Assembly: GCF_000758165.1 (NCBI RefSeq)
Contig: NZ_JNUP01000024.1
Coordinates: forward strand, 1-34,115
Source: Spirochaeta lutea
GTDB lineage: Bacteria; Spirochaetota; Spirochaetia; DSM-27196; Salinispiraceae
Reading direction: 5' to 3'
DNA: 34,115 bases
Part shown: positions 8,269 through 15,510 of the stretch, one piece after another
Numbering within the stretch: the stretch's first letter is position 1
Layout: each line of letters opens with the position of its first letter
The notes under the pieces: generated by a model
What the model was told of the DNA's origin: nothing
Databases searched by the model: none
The model's input: only the letters and a program-made list of their open reading frames with translations
Position numbers and translations under genes: made by a program

Positions 8269-9456
8269 AGTATCGGCCACATAGAGCCGTAGGAGTTTTT
8301 TGCCCTCGGAATCCCGGAAGGGATTCTTCTTGTAGCGCAGGAAACTCCGGTACACCGCACATGCGGTATGGTAATCACCCAGGTCCCTCCAGGTGGAGGC
8401 GATATCGCAGCGGTAGAGTTCAAGGAGCTTGGGAAACCAGGGATTGGAGAGGTAGGGTTCGGTCCGGTAGCCTGGCAGACTCCGGATGGCCCCGGGAATC
8501 ATGTGACTCTCGATGAGCCAAGAGACCTCACGGATAAACTCCCGGGGATAGTCCATGGATTGGAGAATATCCTCCGCCAGGGATGCCCCGATCTCGGCGT
8601 GTCCGTCGAAGAGCCGGTTTTTATTCCGCCGGGCCGAGGGTTTGCCGCAGTCGTGGAGGAACAGAGCGGTGGAAAAGGCCAAATCGAAGACTTTGCGGTG
8701 CTTCAGGCTTTCCAGACTATGCTCCCAGACGTTTCCCTCGGGATGGCATTCCTTGCTATGGCTGGTGCGGTCCATGGCTCCCAGCACCGGCCACAGCTCT
8801 CCAAGAACCCCTAGGCGGTAGAGAAACCGCAGTCCCCGGTGGGCCCACCGCCCGGTAATCACCATACCCCACAACCAGCGCAATTCCCCTGCCTCCAAGA
8901 ACGTCCACGAACGGCCCTCGGTCCTGCAGATTTCCGCCTGTTCAAGGAGCAGATCCGCCTGTTTCGGATCGACCGGATACCGGGCCAGGAGCACCCCCAG
9001 ATCCAGGAGCTGCCGGGAGGTTAATCCGGCCAGAACCCCCGGGCCGGCGCCGCTCTTAGCCGATGAGCCCCGGGCATCCGCCAGGGGACTTCCCTGAACG
9101 GTCAGGTGGCCCTTGCGCAGATCAAGGTAGCTGTCACGAGGGTCTGAGAAGGCATTTTCTTGGTACCGGTAGGTAAGGTTCAGGGAATCGATGGGGTGGG
9201 ATTCCAGGGATTCATCATCCAGGACGGTTAGATGGACCGTGGTGCTGCCAAGCCCCAGGGCGGCATCCACTCCAGGAAGTCCCGGAAACGAGAGATGGGG
9301 CACATCCCGGGCCAGATCCACCAGGCTGCCGTGGTAGGCCGCGTGCAGATAGGGGGACCAGGCATTGGGGCCCTTGATGCGGTACAGCCTATCCAGGGCC
9401 GAGAAACGAGTGAGAACAATGGGACGTGAAAGCTGCTGAACAAGGTCCTCAATCAT
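8266..9456 (-). CDS. HD-domain protein related to CCA-adding enzyme/poly(A) polymerase, degenerate N-terminal domain
   Basis: The 396-residue protein ends in an HD phosphohydrolase-type region: NVWEHSLESL (His246), LFLHDCGKP (His268-Asp269) and FDGHAEIGA (His286), followed by DYPREFIREVSWLIESHM. This arrangement is like the HD domain of bacterial tRNA nucleotidyltransferases. The first 130 residues keep a trace of the nucleotidyltransferase order (RYQENAFSDPRDSYLDLRKG where family members have RDFTINAL...), but the GS...DxD nucleotidyl-transfer motif is absent. A Ser/Gly/Ala-rich tract lies at about 124-140. A catalytically dead transferase with a working HD hydrolase is the likeliest reading; the substrate is unknown. 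No clear Shine-Dalgarno sequence precedes the ATG. The stop codon lies in the adjacent repeat. Confidence 0.75.
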   Translation of the reverse strand: MIEDLVQQLSRPIVLTRFSALDRLYRIKGPNAWSPYLHAAYHGSLVDLARDVPHLSFPGLPGVDAALGLGSTTVHLTVLDDESLESHPIDSLNLTYRYQENAFSDPRDSYLDLRKGHLTVQGSPLADARGSSAKSGAGPGVLAGLTSRQLLDLGVLLARYPVDPKQADLLLEQAEICRTEGRSWTFLEAGELRWLWGMVITGRWAHRGLRFLYRLGVLGELWPVLGAMDRTSHSKECHPEGNVWEHSLESLKHRKVFDLAFSTALFLHDCGKPSARRNKNRLFDGHAEIGASLAEDILQSMDYPREFIREVSWLIESHMIPGAIRSLPGYRTEPYLSNPWFPKLLELYRCDIASTWRDLGDYHTACAVYRSFLRYKKNPFRDSEGKKLLRLYVADT

Positions 9457-9555
9457 GGGAAATCAAGATACTCATTTTCTTTCCCGGCGTCTATCGGGGT
9501 TTCTTTCGGGGCCCCGCAGCCCTCCAGCCCACTGGCCGCCCCTGTGTCGGAAATG

Positions 9556-9660
9556 TAGTGCGCAAAAGGTTGTAAACGACACCGGATATAGCGGAGCACC
9601 CTATAAGTCTATCCACGGGTAGTGTCGCCGGGGTGCAATGGTACAACCTTTTGCGCACTA
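9556..9660 (+). repeat. Interspersed 105-bp repeat, complete copy
   Basis: The two ends are inverted copies of TAGTGCGCAAAAGGTTGTA, apparently perfect over at least 19 bp. The interior has CACCGGATATAGCGG and GGTAGTGTCGCC, in the same orientation as the 8164 copy. It lies between the HD gene start and the 3' end of the DUF4954-like gene, both on the minus strand, so the two copies bracket the HD gene. Confidence 0.92.
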
Positions 9661-9667
9661 TATTCTG

Positions 9668-11560
9668 CTAGGCCCCCGAGAGATACTCCAGGGCCTGGCG
9701 GGTACGGGACAACTCCAGCTCGACCTCCTGGCGGGTTTCTACCACGAAGGGATCTTCCTCGGCGGGGCAGTGGGTCTGCTGGTAATCGTCGATGATGGCC
9801 TTACCCCGGTCGATATCGCGCTGGCGGCTGGAGAGGGTCCGGGTCAGGAGCTCGGGAACCATGGTCAGGTAGCGCTCCAGGCCCGCGGTCTCCGCCCGGC
9901 GCTCCTCGGCGCTGCGGACCGCCTTGGGATTCGCCAGAATCCGGTCACGCATGGCCTTGAGGGAGGCTAGGGTAATGAAGAACCGGTAGGCCTCGATGGC
10001 CTTCAGGCGGTTAACATCCGTCATCATGTTTTTTCCCAACCCGGGAATATCCTTGGGCAGGTAGATGGTTTTCCGTTCGGTGATGGACTCCAGGTATTCC
10101 ACGGCTTTGCGCATGTAGGCGATGATCTCCGGGCGAAAGAGGGTCAGATCGAAGTGATTACGTTTCGCCTTGTTCCGGGCCTTGTATTTCCCCTCGTTGC
10201 GCTTCAAGCTGTAGAGGTTATCCGTCAGCCCCCAAGCCGGGATCAGATTGTTGAATCCCGGGGGAACCTCCAAATAGTATGCCACCGGCTCATTGATGAG
10301 AGAAAAGGGAAAGGAAATCTTCTGGGGAAGGGTGGTGACCCCCGCGGCGATGATGGTGTAGGGGGCCTCCCGGTAGTTGGCCGGATATTTAATCACCGAC
10401 GAAAGGCCGAAGAACATCCCCTCCCCGGGCCAGCACTCCTGGTCGGGCATCCGGCTTGTATGGTTGGAGCCCACGTTCGCCCCGTAGCCGATATTCCCCC
10501 GGCCCCCGGGCCAGTAGTTGGCGATGAGCAGACTCTGGTGATGAAACCCCACAAAGGGCCCCATAAAACTGGCCGTGGCCTCCCCAAGACTCACCCCGGA
10601 GTTAGGCCCCACGATGGTGTGCTGCACCTTTCCGTGTTCGGTTACATAGCTATGCTCAAAGAGCATGGAATCGAAGACCAGGGCCCCGGTATCCACGCTC
10701 ACCCCCTCCTGGATAATACTCCGCCGGATAACCGATGAGGGCCCCACCTCCGTGGGATCCGCCGGGGTCGAAAGGATGGTGGCCTCTTCGATACAGTCGC
10801 ATTGATGCACCCAGGCATGGGGACCGATGTACGCATCCTGAATATGCCGGGCATCCAACACCGCAGCATAGTCGTCCACGATGGTACAGTGTCCCTGAAT
10901 CCGGGAGCAGTACCGGTCCACCAGGGCATTAAAATCATCCTGAACCAAGGCATCCCCGGGGCGGTCCAGGACGAACTGGGCAAGCTCCAGGCTCAAATCT
11001 GCGAATATCCGGACCGGTCGTCCGCCGATTTCTACGCCTATGGGGATTTCAATGCCGTTACCGTAGATCGTGGCCCCCGAGGACCGCAGACTAGAGTTGG
11101 ATAGCAGTACCTCCCTGCCGGTCCGCACCCCTTGGAGCATGGGGCAGCGGTGCACCGCCGAGGCGCTGCCGATCCGGCAATCCGCCAGGGTGCTGCCGTA
11201 GACCCCCTGGGGCAGGCTCACCACCCCCCCGGGCACCGGGTAGGCGTGCATGGCGCCGGAAAAGACCCCCAGGTAGACCCTGCCGAAGAACTGGTTACCC
11301 CGCACCGACAGGACGTTAAAATCGGGATGCACCCGGACGGCGCTCCAGTCCTCGGCGCTGTTGCCCTGCTCCCGCAGAAGGCGGATCTCTTCGTCCCGGA
11401 GCTCCCGGCTCTCGGGCAGATCCTGTTCGGGGGTGTCGGGCTGATCCGCCGGAGCGGATTCCCGGGATGCCCCCTCATCGGTGCTGCAGGGACAGAAGTG
11501 GGCAATACGGTTTTGAAGATCGGAATAGATTATTTTTTGGGAAACGGTTTGCAGATGCAT
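9668..11560 (-). CDS. DUF4954-like protein with left-handed beta-helix (hexapeptide) repeats
   Basis: The 630-residue soluble protein has many hexapeptide-like turns across about residues 85-460 (for example SLPQGVYGSTLADCRIG, IQDAYIGPHAWVHQ, VIRRSIIQEGVSV, GYGANVGSN). These are typical of a left-handed parallel beta-helix as in acyltransferases and sugar-nucleotide transferases. The C-terminal third is helical and charged. Size and layout fit the DUF4954 family, which I recall from Bacteroidetes and spirochaetes and whose function is not established; that assignment is from memory of the family. Start ATG 11560 is preferred to TTG 11596. A TATAAT box lies 6 bp before it, so the transcript may be leaderless. 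The stop lies 8 bp from the repeat at 9556-9660. Confidence 0.75.
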   Translation of the reverse strand: MHLQTVSQKIIYSDLQNRIAHFCPCSTDEGASRESAPADQPDTPEQDLPESRELRDEEIRLLREQGNSAEDWSAVRVHPDFNVLSVRGNQFFGRVYLGVFSGAMHAYPVPGGVVSLPQGVYGSTLADCRIGSASAVHRCPMLQGVRTGREVLLSNSSLRSSGATIYGNGIEIPIGVEIGGRPVRIFADLSLELAQFVLDRPGDALVQDDFNALVDRYCSRIQGHCTIVDDYAAVLDARHIQDAYIGPHAWVHQCDCIEEATILSTPADPTEVGPSSVIRRSIIQEGVSVDTGALVFDSMLFEHSYVTEHGKVQHTIVGPNSGVSLGEATASFMGPFVGFHHQSLLIANYWPGGRGNIGYGANVGSNHTSRMPDQECWPGEGMFFGLSSVIKYPANYREAPYTIIAAGVTTLPQKISFPFSLINEPVAYYLEVPPGFNNLIPAWGLTDNLYSLKRNEGKYKARNKAKRNHFDLTLFRPEIIAYMRKAVEYLESITERKTIYLPKDIPGLGKNMMTDVNRLKAIEAYRFFITLASLKAMRDRILANPKAVRSAEERRAETAGLERYLTMVPELLTRTLSSRQRDIDRGKAIIDDYQQTHCPAEEDPFVVETRQEVELELSRTRQALEYLSGA

Positions 11561-11566
11561 GGCCTG

Positions 11567-11596
11567 ATTATAGACCCCGGAGGGATAGGTAGGCAA
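11567..11596 (-). promoter_or_regulatory. Candidate promoter of DUF4954-like gene, predicted leaderless
   Basis: On the minus strand TTGCCT (11596-11591) and a perfect TATAAT (11572-11567) are separated by 18 bp. Only six bases separate TATAAT from ATG 11560, so the A of the ATG falls at the expected +1. There is no Shine-Dalgarno sequence. Confidence 0.5.
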
Positions 11597-11621
11597 TTTT
11601 TACCCGAAACAGGGCAGATTA

Positions 11622-11936
11622 TTACTCGATCTCCACGGCCGTGCCGTAGACCATCAGCTCGGCAGCTCCCTGCATCATGCTGTTGGTGGAAAACCGCACG
11701 GCAACCACGGCATTAGCGCCCAGGGCCTCGGCATCCTCAATCAGCCGGTCGATGGCCTGCTCCCGGGCCTCGGACATCATCTTGGTGTAATCCCCGATTT
11801 CGCCCCCCACCATATTCTTGAAGCGCGCGGAAATATCGTAGCCGATGTGACGGGCCCGTATCGTATTCCCCCGGACCAGGCCTAGAACCTTTGTAATTCG
11901 CCGCCCCGGAACATCCGGTGTAGTAACCAAAATCAT
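11622..11936 (-). CDS. UPF0145 (YbjQ-like) family protein
   Basis: The 104-residue protein has the family's hallmarks: MILVTTPDVPGRRITKVLGLVRGNTIRAR at the N-terminus, a MVGGEIGDYTKMMSEAREQA helix, and LGANAVVAVRF followed by a C-terminal VYGTAVEIE strand. UPF0145/YbjQ proteins form oligomeric alpha/beta rings and were once called heavy-metal-binding, but no biochemical role is firmly assigned. The start overlaps the upstream putative anti-sigma stop by 4 bp, so it is translated as the last cistron of the sigma operon. That suggests a role in, or control by, the same stress response. Confidence 0.9.
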   Translation of the reverse strand: MILVTTPDVPGRRITKVLGLVRGNTIRARHIGYDISARFKNMVGGEIGDYTKMMSEAREQAIDRLIEDAEALGANAVVAVRFSTNSMMQGAAELMVYGTAVEIE

Positions 11937-12373
11937 CGTATAATCTCCTTATAGGATTTTCCCGCGTCCTCGGCGCGTTTCTGCCGGAAGGCATGTATAA
12001 GGAAGTGTACCACTCCCAGCAGAACCGAGACAATCCACAGGGTGCGGCCCCACTGGGGAATTCCCGTAATAAGGTCTAGTCCCAGGGCGACCTGGAACAC
12101 TAGGAAGACCGCCACCCCGATGCCGCCGAAGATACTCCCCAGGGTCAAAAATACGCGTTTTCCGGGGGAGCGGACAAAGGGGGCATACCAGTCCTGGGGC
12201 AGGGCGGGAAACTGCACATCCGCCATCCGACGTTTGAGCTGCAGCAGCTCGGCATACTCCTGGCGGTATTCATAGTCTGCTTGAATTGTATTGATAACCC
12301 CGGGAATCTGATCCTCGGGAAGTTCGTTGTCTACCAGTGCTTGGATTTTTAACACCATCTCTTCATCTCTCAT
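11933..12373 (-). CDS. Putative membrane anti-sigma factor
   Basis: The 146-residue protein has an N-terminal helical cytoplasmic part (MRDEEMVLKIQALVDNELP, then a Gln/Glu-rich helix to about residue 50) and two hydrophobic segments (about 73-98 and 108-125). The VDNELP opening followed by membrane helices, encoded directly after an ECF sigma gene, is the usual anti-sigma arrangement. The protein has no Cys, so it lacks the HxxxCxxC zinc motif of ZAS-type anti-sigmas. ATG 12373 has AAGGAGG upstream and overlaps the sigma stop by 4 bp; a longer frame to 12496 only reads through the sigma gene. Assignment rests mainly on context. Confidence 0.7.
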   Translation of the reverse strand: MRDEEMVLKIQALVDNELPEDQIPGVINTIQADYEYRQEYAELLQLKRRMADVQFPALPQDWYAPFVRSPGKRVFLTLGSIFGGIGVAVFLVFQVALGLDLITGIPQWGRTLWIVSVLLGVVHFLIHAFRQKRAEDAGKSYKEIIR

Positions 12374-12897
12374 ACCCCGCCTCCTTGGGTGTGATTTTGT
12401 AATAACTCGGCGAGTTTTTTCCGCGAGTAATAAAGTCTGGACATTACGGTGCCCAGGGGAATATCTAAAATCTGGGCCATCTCCTCGTAGGAGCACTCCT
12501 GAAAATGCTTCAGCTCCAGTATCTCCCGCTGCTCGGGCTTCAGCCGCGCCAGACAGTCTATGACCGCCTGGGAGGTTTCCCGCTGAATCAGCAGATCCTC
12601 CGGACCGTGCCCCGCTGAAATCACCTCCATCCCCTCCGGAAAACCCACATTCTGGCTCTCCTTTTTCCGGAGAAAGTTCCGGGCAAGGTTGCGCCCGATG
12701 GTGAGCAGCCAGGGGTATAGGGGCTTCGAGGGGTTGTACCGGGAGAGGTTCTGATAGGCCCTCAGCACCGTTTCCTGTAAGAGATCCTGAGCATCGTCGG
12801 TATTGCGCACAATCATATAGATGGCGCGGTACAGCCGCTGCTCGTAGGGTCTGAGATGGCCAACAAAGTCTGATGCCTGCAAGGTTTCCGTTGTCAT
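12370..12897 (-). CDS. ECF-family RNA polymerase sigma factor
   Basis: The 175-residue protein has sigma region 2 at about residues 10-80 (YEQRLYRAIYMIVRNTDDAQDLLQETVLRAYQNL, with the DAQDLLQE core-binding motif) and region 4 at about 115-168 (LKPEQREILELKHFQECSYEEMAQILDIPLGTVMSRLYYSRKKL, a helix-turn-helix for the -35 element). Regions 1 and 3 are absent, as expected for group 4 sigmas. ATG 12897 is chosen because the upstream 28 codons from 12981 do not align with sigma region 2. It is the first gene of a three-gene operon with 4-bp overlaps; the downstream membrane protein is the likely antagonist. The signal and regulon cannot be read from sequence. Confidence 0.93.
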   Translation of the reverse strand: MTTETLQASDFVGHLRPYEQRLYRAIYMIVRNTDDAQDLLQETVLRAYQNLSRYNPSKPLYPWLLTIGRNLARNFLRKKESQNVGFPEGMEVISAGHGPEDLLIQRETSQAVIDCLARLKPEQREILELKHFQECSYEEMAQILDIPLGTVMSRLYYSRKKLAELLQNHTQGGGV

Positions 12898-13096
12898 TCG
12901 TCCATAGTACCCCGGCTGTGGGAATTTATTCACCACTTTTTCTTGCAATGAAATCCACCCTGTTAGAACGCTGGTAGTCAATAAATCCTAGGAAAGTACA
13001 GAAATTCTGTATTTGTATGAAAGAATAGGAGGGGGAACCCCCGATAAAGAATAAAATTACAGATTTCTCATGTTTCGTCCTTTGAAAAACCCTCCC

Positions 13097-13123
13097 TACA
13101 ATTAACCAACCTAAATAAGGAGG
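13097..13123 (+). promoter_or_regulatory. Putative -10 box and strong ribosome-binding site of the sugar ABC operon
   Basis: TACAAT at 13097-13102 is a good -10 candidate in an AT-rich gap, but no convincing -35 lies 16-18 bp upstream, which would fit an activator-dependent promoter. AAGGAGG at 13118-13124 is well placed for ATG 13130. Confidence 0.35.
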
Positions 13124-13129
13124 CACAAG

Positions 13130-14542
13130 ATGAAGAAGCAAATTATTTCTGTTCTTCTTCTAGTTCTGGCTGCCACAGTGGTATGGGCAGCAGGACAAGG
13201 TGAATCAGCAAAACCGGGCGCATCGGGTTCGGTGGTTGAATTGAGGGTGCAGTTTCCCCGGGATAATGAGGAAAATCAGTACCGTATCCAAGCAGAGCTC
13301 GATAAAGCACGCCGGTTTGAAGCAGAGCATCCGAACATAAAAATAATTCCGGTTCATATTGAGTACGATAACACCGGAGAGTTTTTTGTACGGCAGGCTG
13401 CGAATCAGGCACCGGATGTCATGATGAGTGTGTGGGCAACGGAAGCACAGCTTTGGGTTAGTAAAGGTTGGGCTTTACCCTTGGATGACTATCTTGCTTC
13501 TTGGGAAAAAATGGATTGGTATAATCCGGCTTCCTTCGATCCCTTTATGGTGAATGGGGTACGCTACGGAATTCCAGAGAACAACTATGTAAAGCATGTA
13601 ATCTATAACAAGGATCTCTTTGATCAGGCGAATCAGCCCTATCCGAAGAATGACTGGACATGGAATGAATTTCTCGAAGCAGCACGAGCGACCACTAATA
13701 AGAGTGCTGGGGTGGCTGGTTTTGCTCCCATGGGGCGTGGCGGCGAAGGCGGCTGGGGATTTACAGATTTTATCTACCAAGCCGGCGGAGAAGTTGTCGA
13801 AATACGGGATGGTAAGTATTACTCAGTATTTGATTCACCCCAGGCCATCGCGGCAGCCCAGTTTTTTAAGGATCTGAAATGGAAACATGATGTAATCCCA
13901 TCTCAATGGGCAAACGGCTGGGGTGATGTATTTAACGTCTTCGGTGCGGGTCAGGCTGCCATGGTCTTTGATGCCGACTGGGGACGGGCAATTCCCATTA
14001 ATAGCTTTGGAATGGACCCTGATAACATTGGAGTTGTAATCATGCCAAAGGGGCCGGGATCTCAGGGCAGGCATGCCGGGGTTCTTGGTGGAACATTCAT
14101 GGTAATTAATGCAGCTTCCGCCCGTAGCAAGGCAGTGCAGGATGCGGCCTTCGCGTGGATAGATTTTGAACGCTATGATGAAGCGGGATTAGAGCGGATA
14201 GAATCAGAAATTGCGGACGCCCGATCTAATGGCCAATATAGGGCACAGTTTCAGTATTCACCCCTCTTGCCTGAAGCCCAGTATATCCAGCGGGAGACTG
14301 CTATTATGGCGGCGAACCCAGATGCGGCAGTTATCTGGGGGGATGATGAGTTCCTGGAATTATTGCCAGGAACAGCACATACCGAACCAGCTGTAGCTGC
14401 CCAAGATCTCTACGGTGAATACCTTGCAAATGTCGTGCAGCTTCTTCTGAGCGATGAAAATGCAGATCCAGAACGGATCATGAAGGAATACAATGATCGG
14501 TTCCAGAAGGAGGTTCTGGATCCCCTTAATGCCGCTCAATAA
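13130..14542 (+). CDS. ABC sugar transporter substrate-binding protein
   Basis: The 470-residue protein has a signal peptide (MKKQ, hydrophobic 5-19, VWAAGQGES) of the kind found on spirochaete binding proteins; cleavage is probably near residue 20-21, with no classical lipobox Cys. The mature part fits the family-1 (MalE/UgpB-type) solute-binding fold: FEAEHPNIKIIPVHIEYD, APDVMMSVWATEAQLW, GIPENNYVKHVIYNKDLFDQ, NDWTWNEFLEAA and GVLGGTFMVINAASARSKA are at the expected positions. It should deliver an oligosaccharide to the two permeases encoded next. A stem-loop after the stop may raise the level of its message over the permease part. Base composition is lower in GC than in the upstream genes. 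Confidence 0.93.
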   Translation: MKKQIISVLLLVLAATVVWAAGQGESAKPGASGSVVELRVQFPRDNEENQYRIQAELDKARRFEAEHPNIKIIPVHIEYDNTGEFFVRQAANQAPDVMMSVWATEAQLWVSKGWALPLDDYLASWEKMDWYNPASFDPFMVNGVRYGIPENNYVKHVIYNKDLFDQANQPYPKNDWTWNEFLEAARATTNKSAGVAGFAPMGRGGEGGWGFTDFIYQAGGEVVEIRDGKYYSVFDSPQAIAAAQFFKDLKWKHDVIPSQWANGWGDVFNVFGAGQAAMVFDADWGRAIPINSFGMDPDNIGVVIMPKGPGSQGRHAGVLGGTFMVINAASARSKAVQDAAFAWIDFERYDEAGLERIESEIADARSNGQYRAQFQYSPLLPEAQYIQRETAIMAANPDAAVIWGDDEFLELLPGTAHTEPAVAAQDLYGEYLANVVQLLLSDENADPERIMKEYNDRFQKEVLDPLNAAQ

Positions 14543-14561
14543 CTTGGCATTACTACTCTTC

Positions 14562-14592
14562 AGCTCCCGGGGCGGCTTCCGCCTCCGGGGCT
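14562..14592 (+). terminator. Intercistronic stem-loop between binding protein and permease genes
   Basis: AGCTCCCGGGGCGG and CGCCTCCGGGGCT pair around a short TTC loop with one bulge. It lies between the binding-protein stop (14542) and the permease start (14611), followed by only a weak TTTAATAAAA. As in malE-malF type operons it probably stabilises the upstream mRNA or attenuates read-through. Full termination is unlikely, given the downstream genes. Confidence 0.55.
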
Positions 14593-14610
14593 TTAATAAA
14601 AGGTACCGAA

Positions 14611-15507
14611 ATGATACGAGATCTACCAAATCCATCGAAAAAAAGACCCTACGCGGTAGGATTAGGATTTTTAGTCCCCGCCTTTATCGTGTTCGCGCTC
14701 TTCCAATGGCTGCCTATTCTGGCGAATTTTCTGCTAGCATTCACTGAATACAATCCAGGCTTTTTGCCGAAGTGGATCGGCATTGAAAACTTCCGGGCTA
14801 TTTTTAATGACCCGCGGTTTTTTACAGCTCTTTCAAACACAATCTTCTATGTACTGATTTGCTTAGTATTCGGTTTTATCATACCCATCATTGTTGCCCT
14901 GGCAATCTCTGAGTTGCGCTGGGGGAGGGGGTTTTTCCGTACTGCGATTTACATACCGAATATTCTCCCAGCTATCGCCACCTATATAATCTGGCGTTGG
15001 ATTTTCAACCCCCAGTTCGGACTGCTCAATGCTTTTCTAGGTATTTTCGGCGTTGAGCCCCAGTTATGGTTATTAAGCGGAAATCAGGTACTCCTCTCGA
15101 TCGCGATTATGGCAACCTGGCAAGGTTTTGGATCGACCGCGGTGTTGTACATGGCTAGTCTGACCTCTGTTAATCCGGAGCTTTATGAGAGTGCGGAGAT
15201 GGAAGGGGCTGGGTTTTTCCAGCGTATTTGGTACATCACTCTGCCCTCTATTTCTGGAACTATAAAGCTGCTTCTGGTATTACAGCTGATTGCAACCTTT
15301 CAGGTGCTCCAGGAGCCGTATGTTCTTACTCAAGGGGGTCCGAACGATGCAAGTCTTACCCTCATGCTTTTGACCCATCAATATGCCTTTGAAAAAATAG
15401 ATTTCGGGAGAGCAGGTGCCTTAGGCTCACTCTTCCTTCTGGCAATGATCGGACTCTCGGTCTTTTATGTACAGAAGACCGGTCTTGCCGAAACAAAAAG
15501 GAGCTAA
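14611..15507 (+). CDS. Sugar ABC transporter permease, MalF/UgpA type
   Basis: The 298-residue protein has about six membrane helices. The EAA loop (ELYESAEMEGAGFFQRIWYITLP, about residues 190-212) contacts the transporter ATPase on the cytoplasmic side, and GGPNDASLT is typical of the MalF/UgpA permease class. It works with the next permease and the upstream binding protein. Start ATG 14611 is the first in-frame ATG after the stem-loop. No ATP-binding subunit is encoded in the locus, so a shared MsmK/UgpC-like ATPase elsewhere is likely. Confidence 0.94.
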   Translation: MIRDLPNPSKKRPYAVGLGFLVPAFIVFALFQWLPILANFLLAFTEYNPGFLPKWIGIENFRAIFNDPRFFTALSNTIFYVLICLVFGFIIPIIVALAISELRWGRGFFRTAIYIPNILPAIATYIIWRWIFNPQFGLLNAFLGIFGVEPQLWLLSGNQVLLSIAIMATWQGFGSTAVLYMASLTSVNPELYESAEMEGAGFFQRIWYITLPSISGTIKLLLVLQLIATFQVLQEPYVLTQGGPNDASLTLMLLTHQYAFEKIDFGRAGALGSLFLLAMIGLSVFYVQKTGLAETKRS

Positions 15508-15510
15508 CCC

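Noticed and set aside
8164-9660. CRISPR array
   Set aside because: Copies are about 105 bp, kilobases apart and separated by genes. There are no regular spacers or cas genes.
10154-10738. Open frame opposite the DUF4954-like gene
   Set aside because: The minus-strand frame has clear hexapeptide repeats; the plus-strand frame looks like a shadow.
12801-12820. A further repeat end inside the sigma gene (TTGCGCAC)
   Set aside because: The match is only about 8 bases within conserved coding sequence, with no extension to AAAAGGTTGT.
13031-13042. GGGGGAACCCCC as a hairpin or operator upstream of the sugar operon
   Set aside because: A two-base loop cannot close the full stem, and there is no second copy to support an operator.
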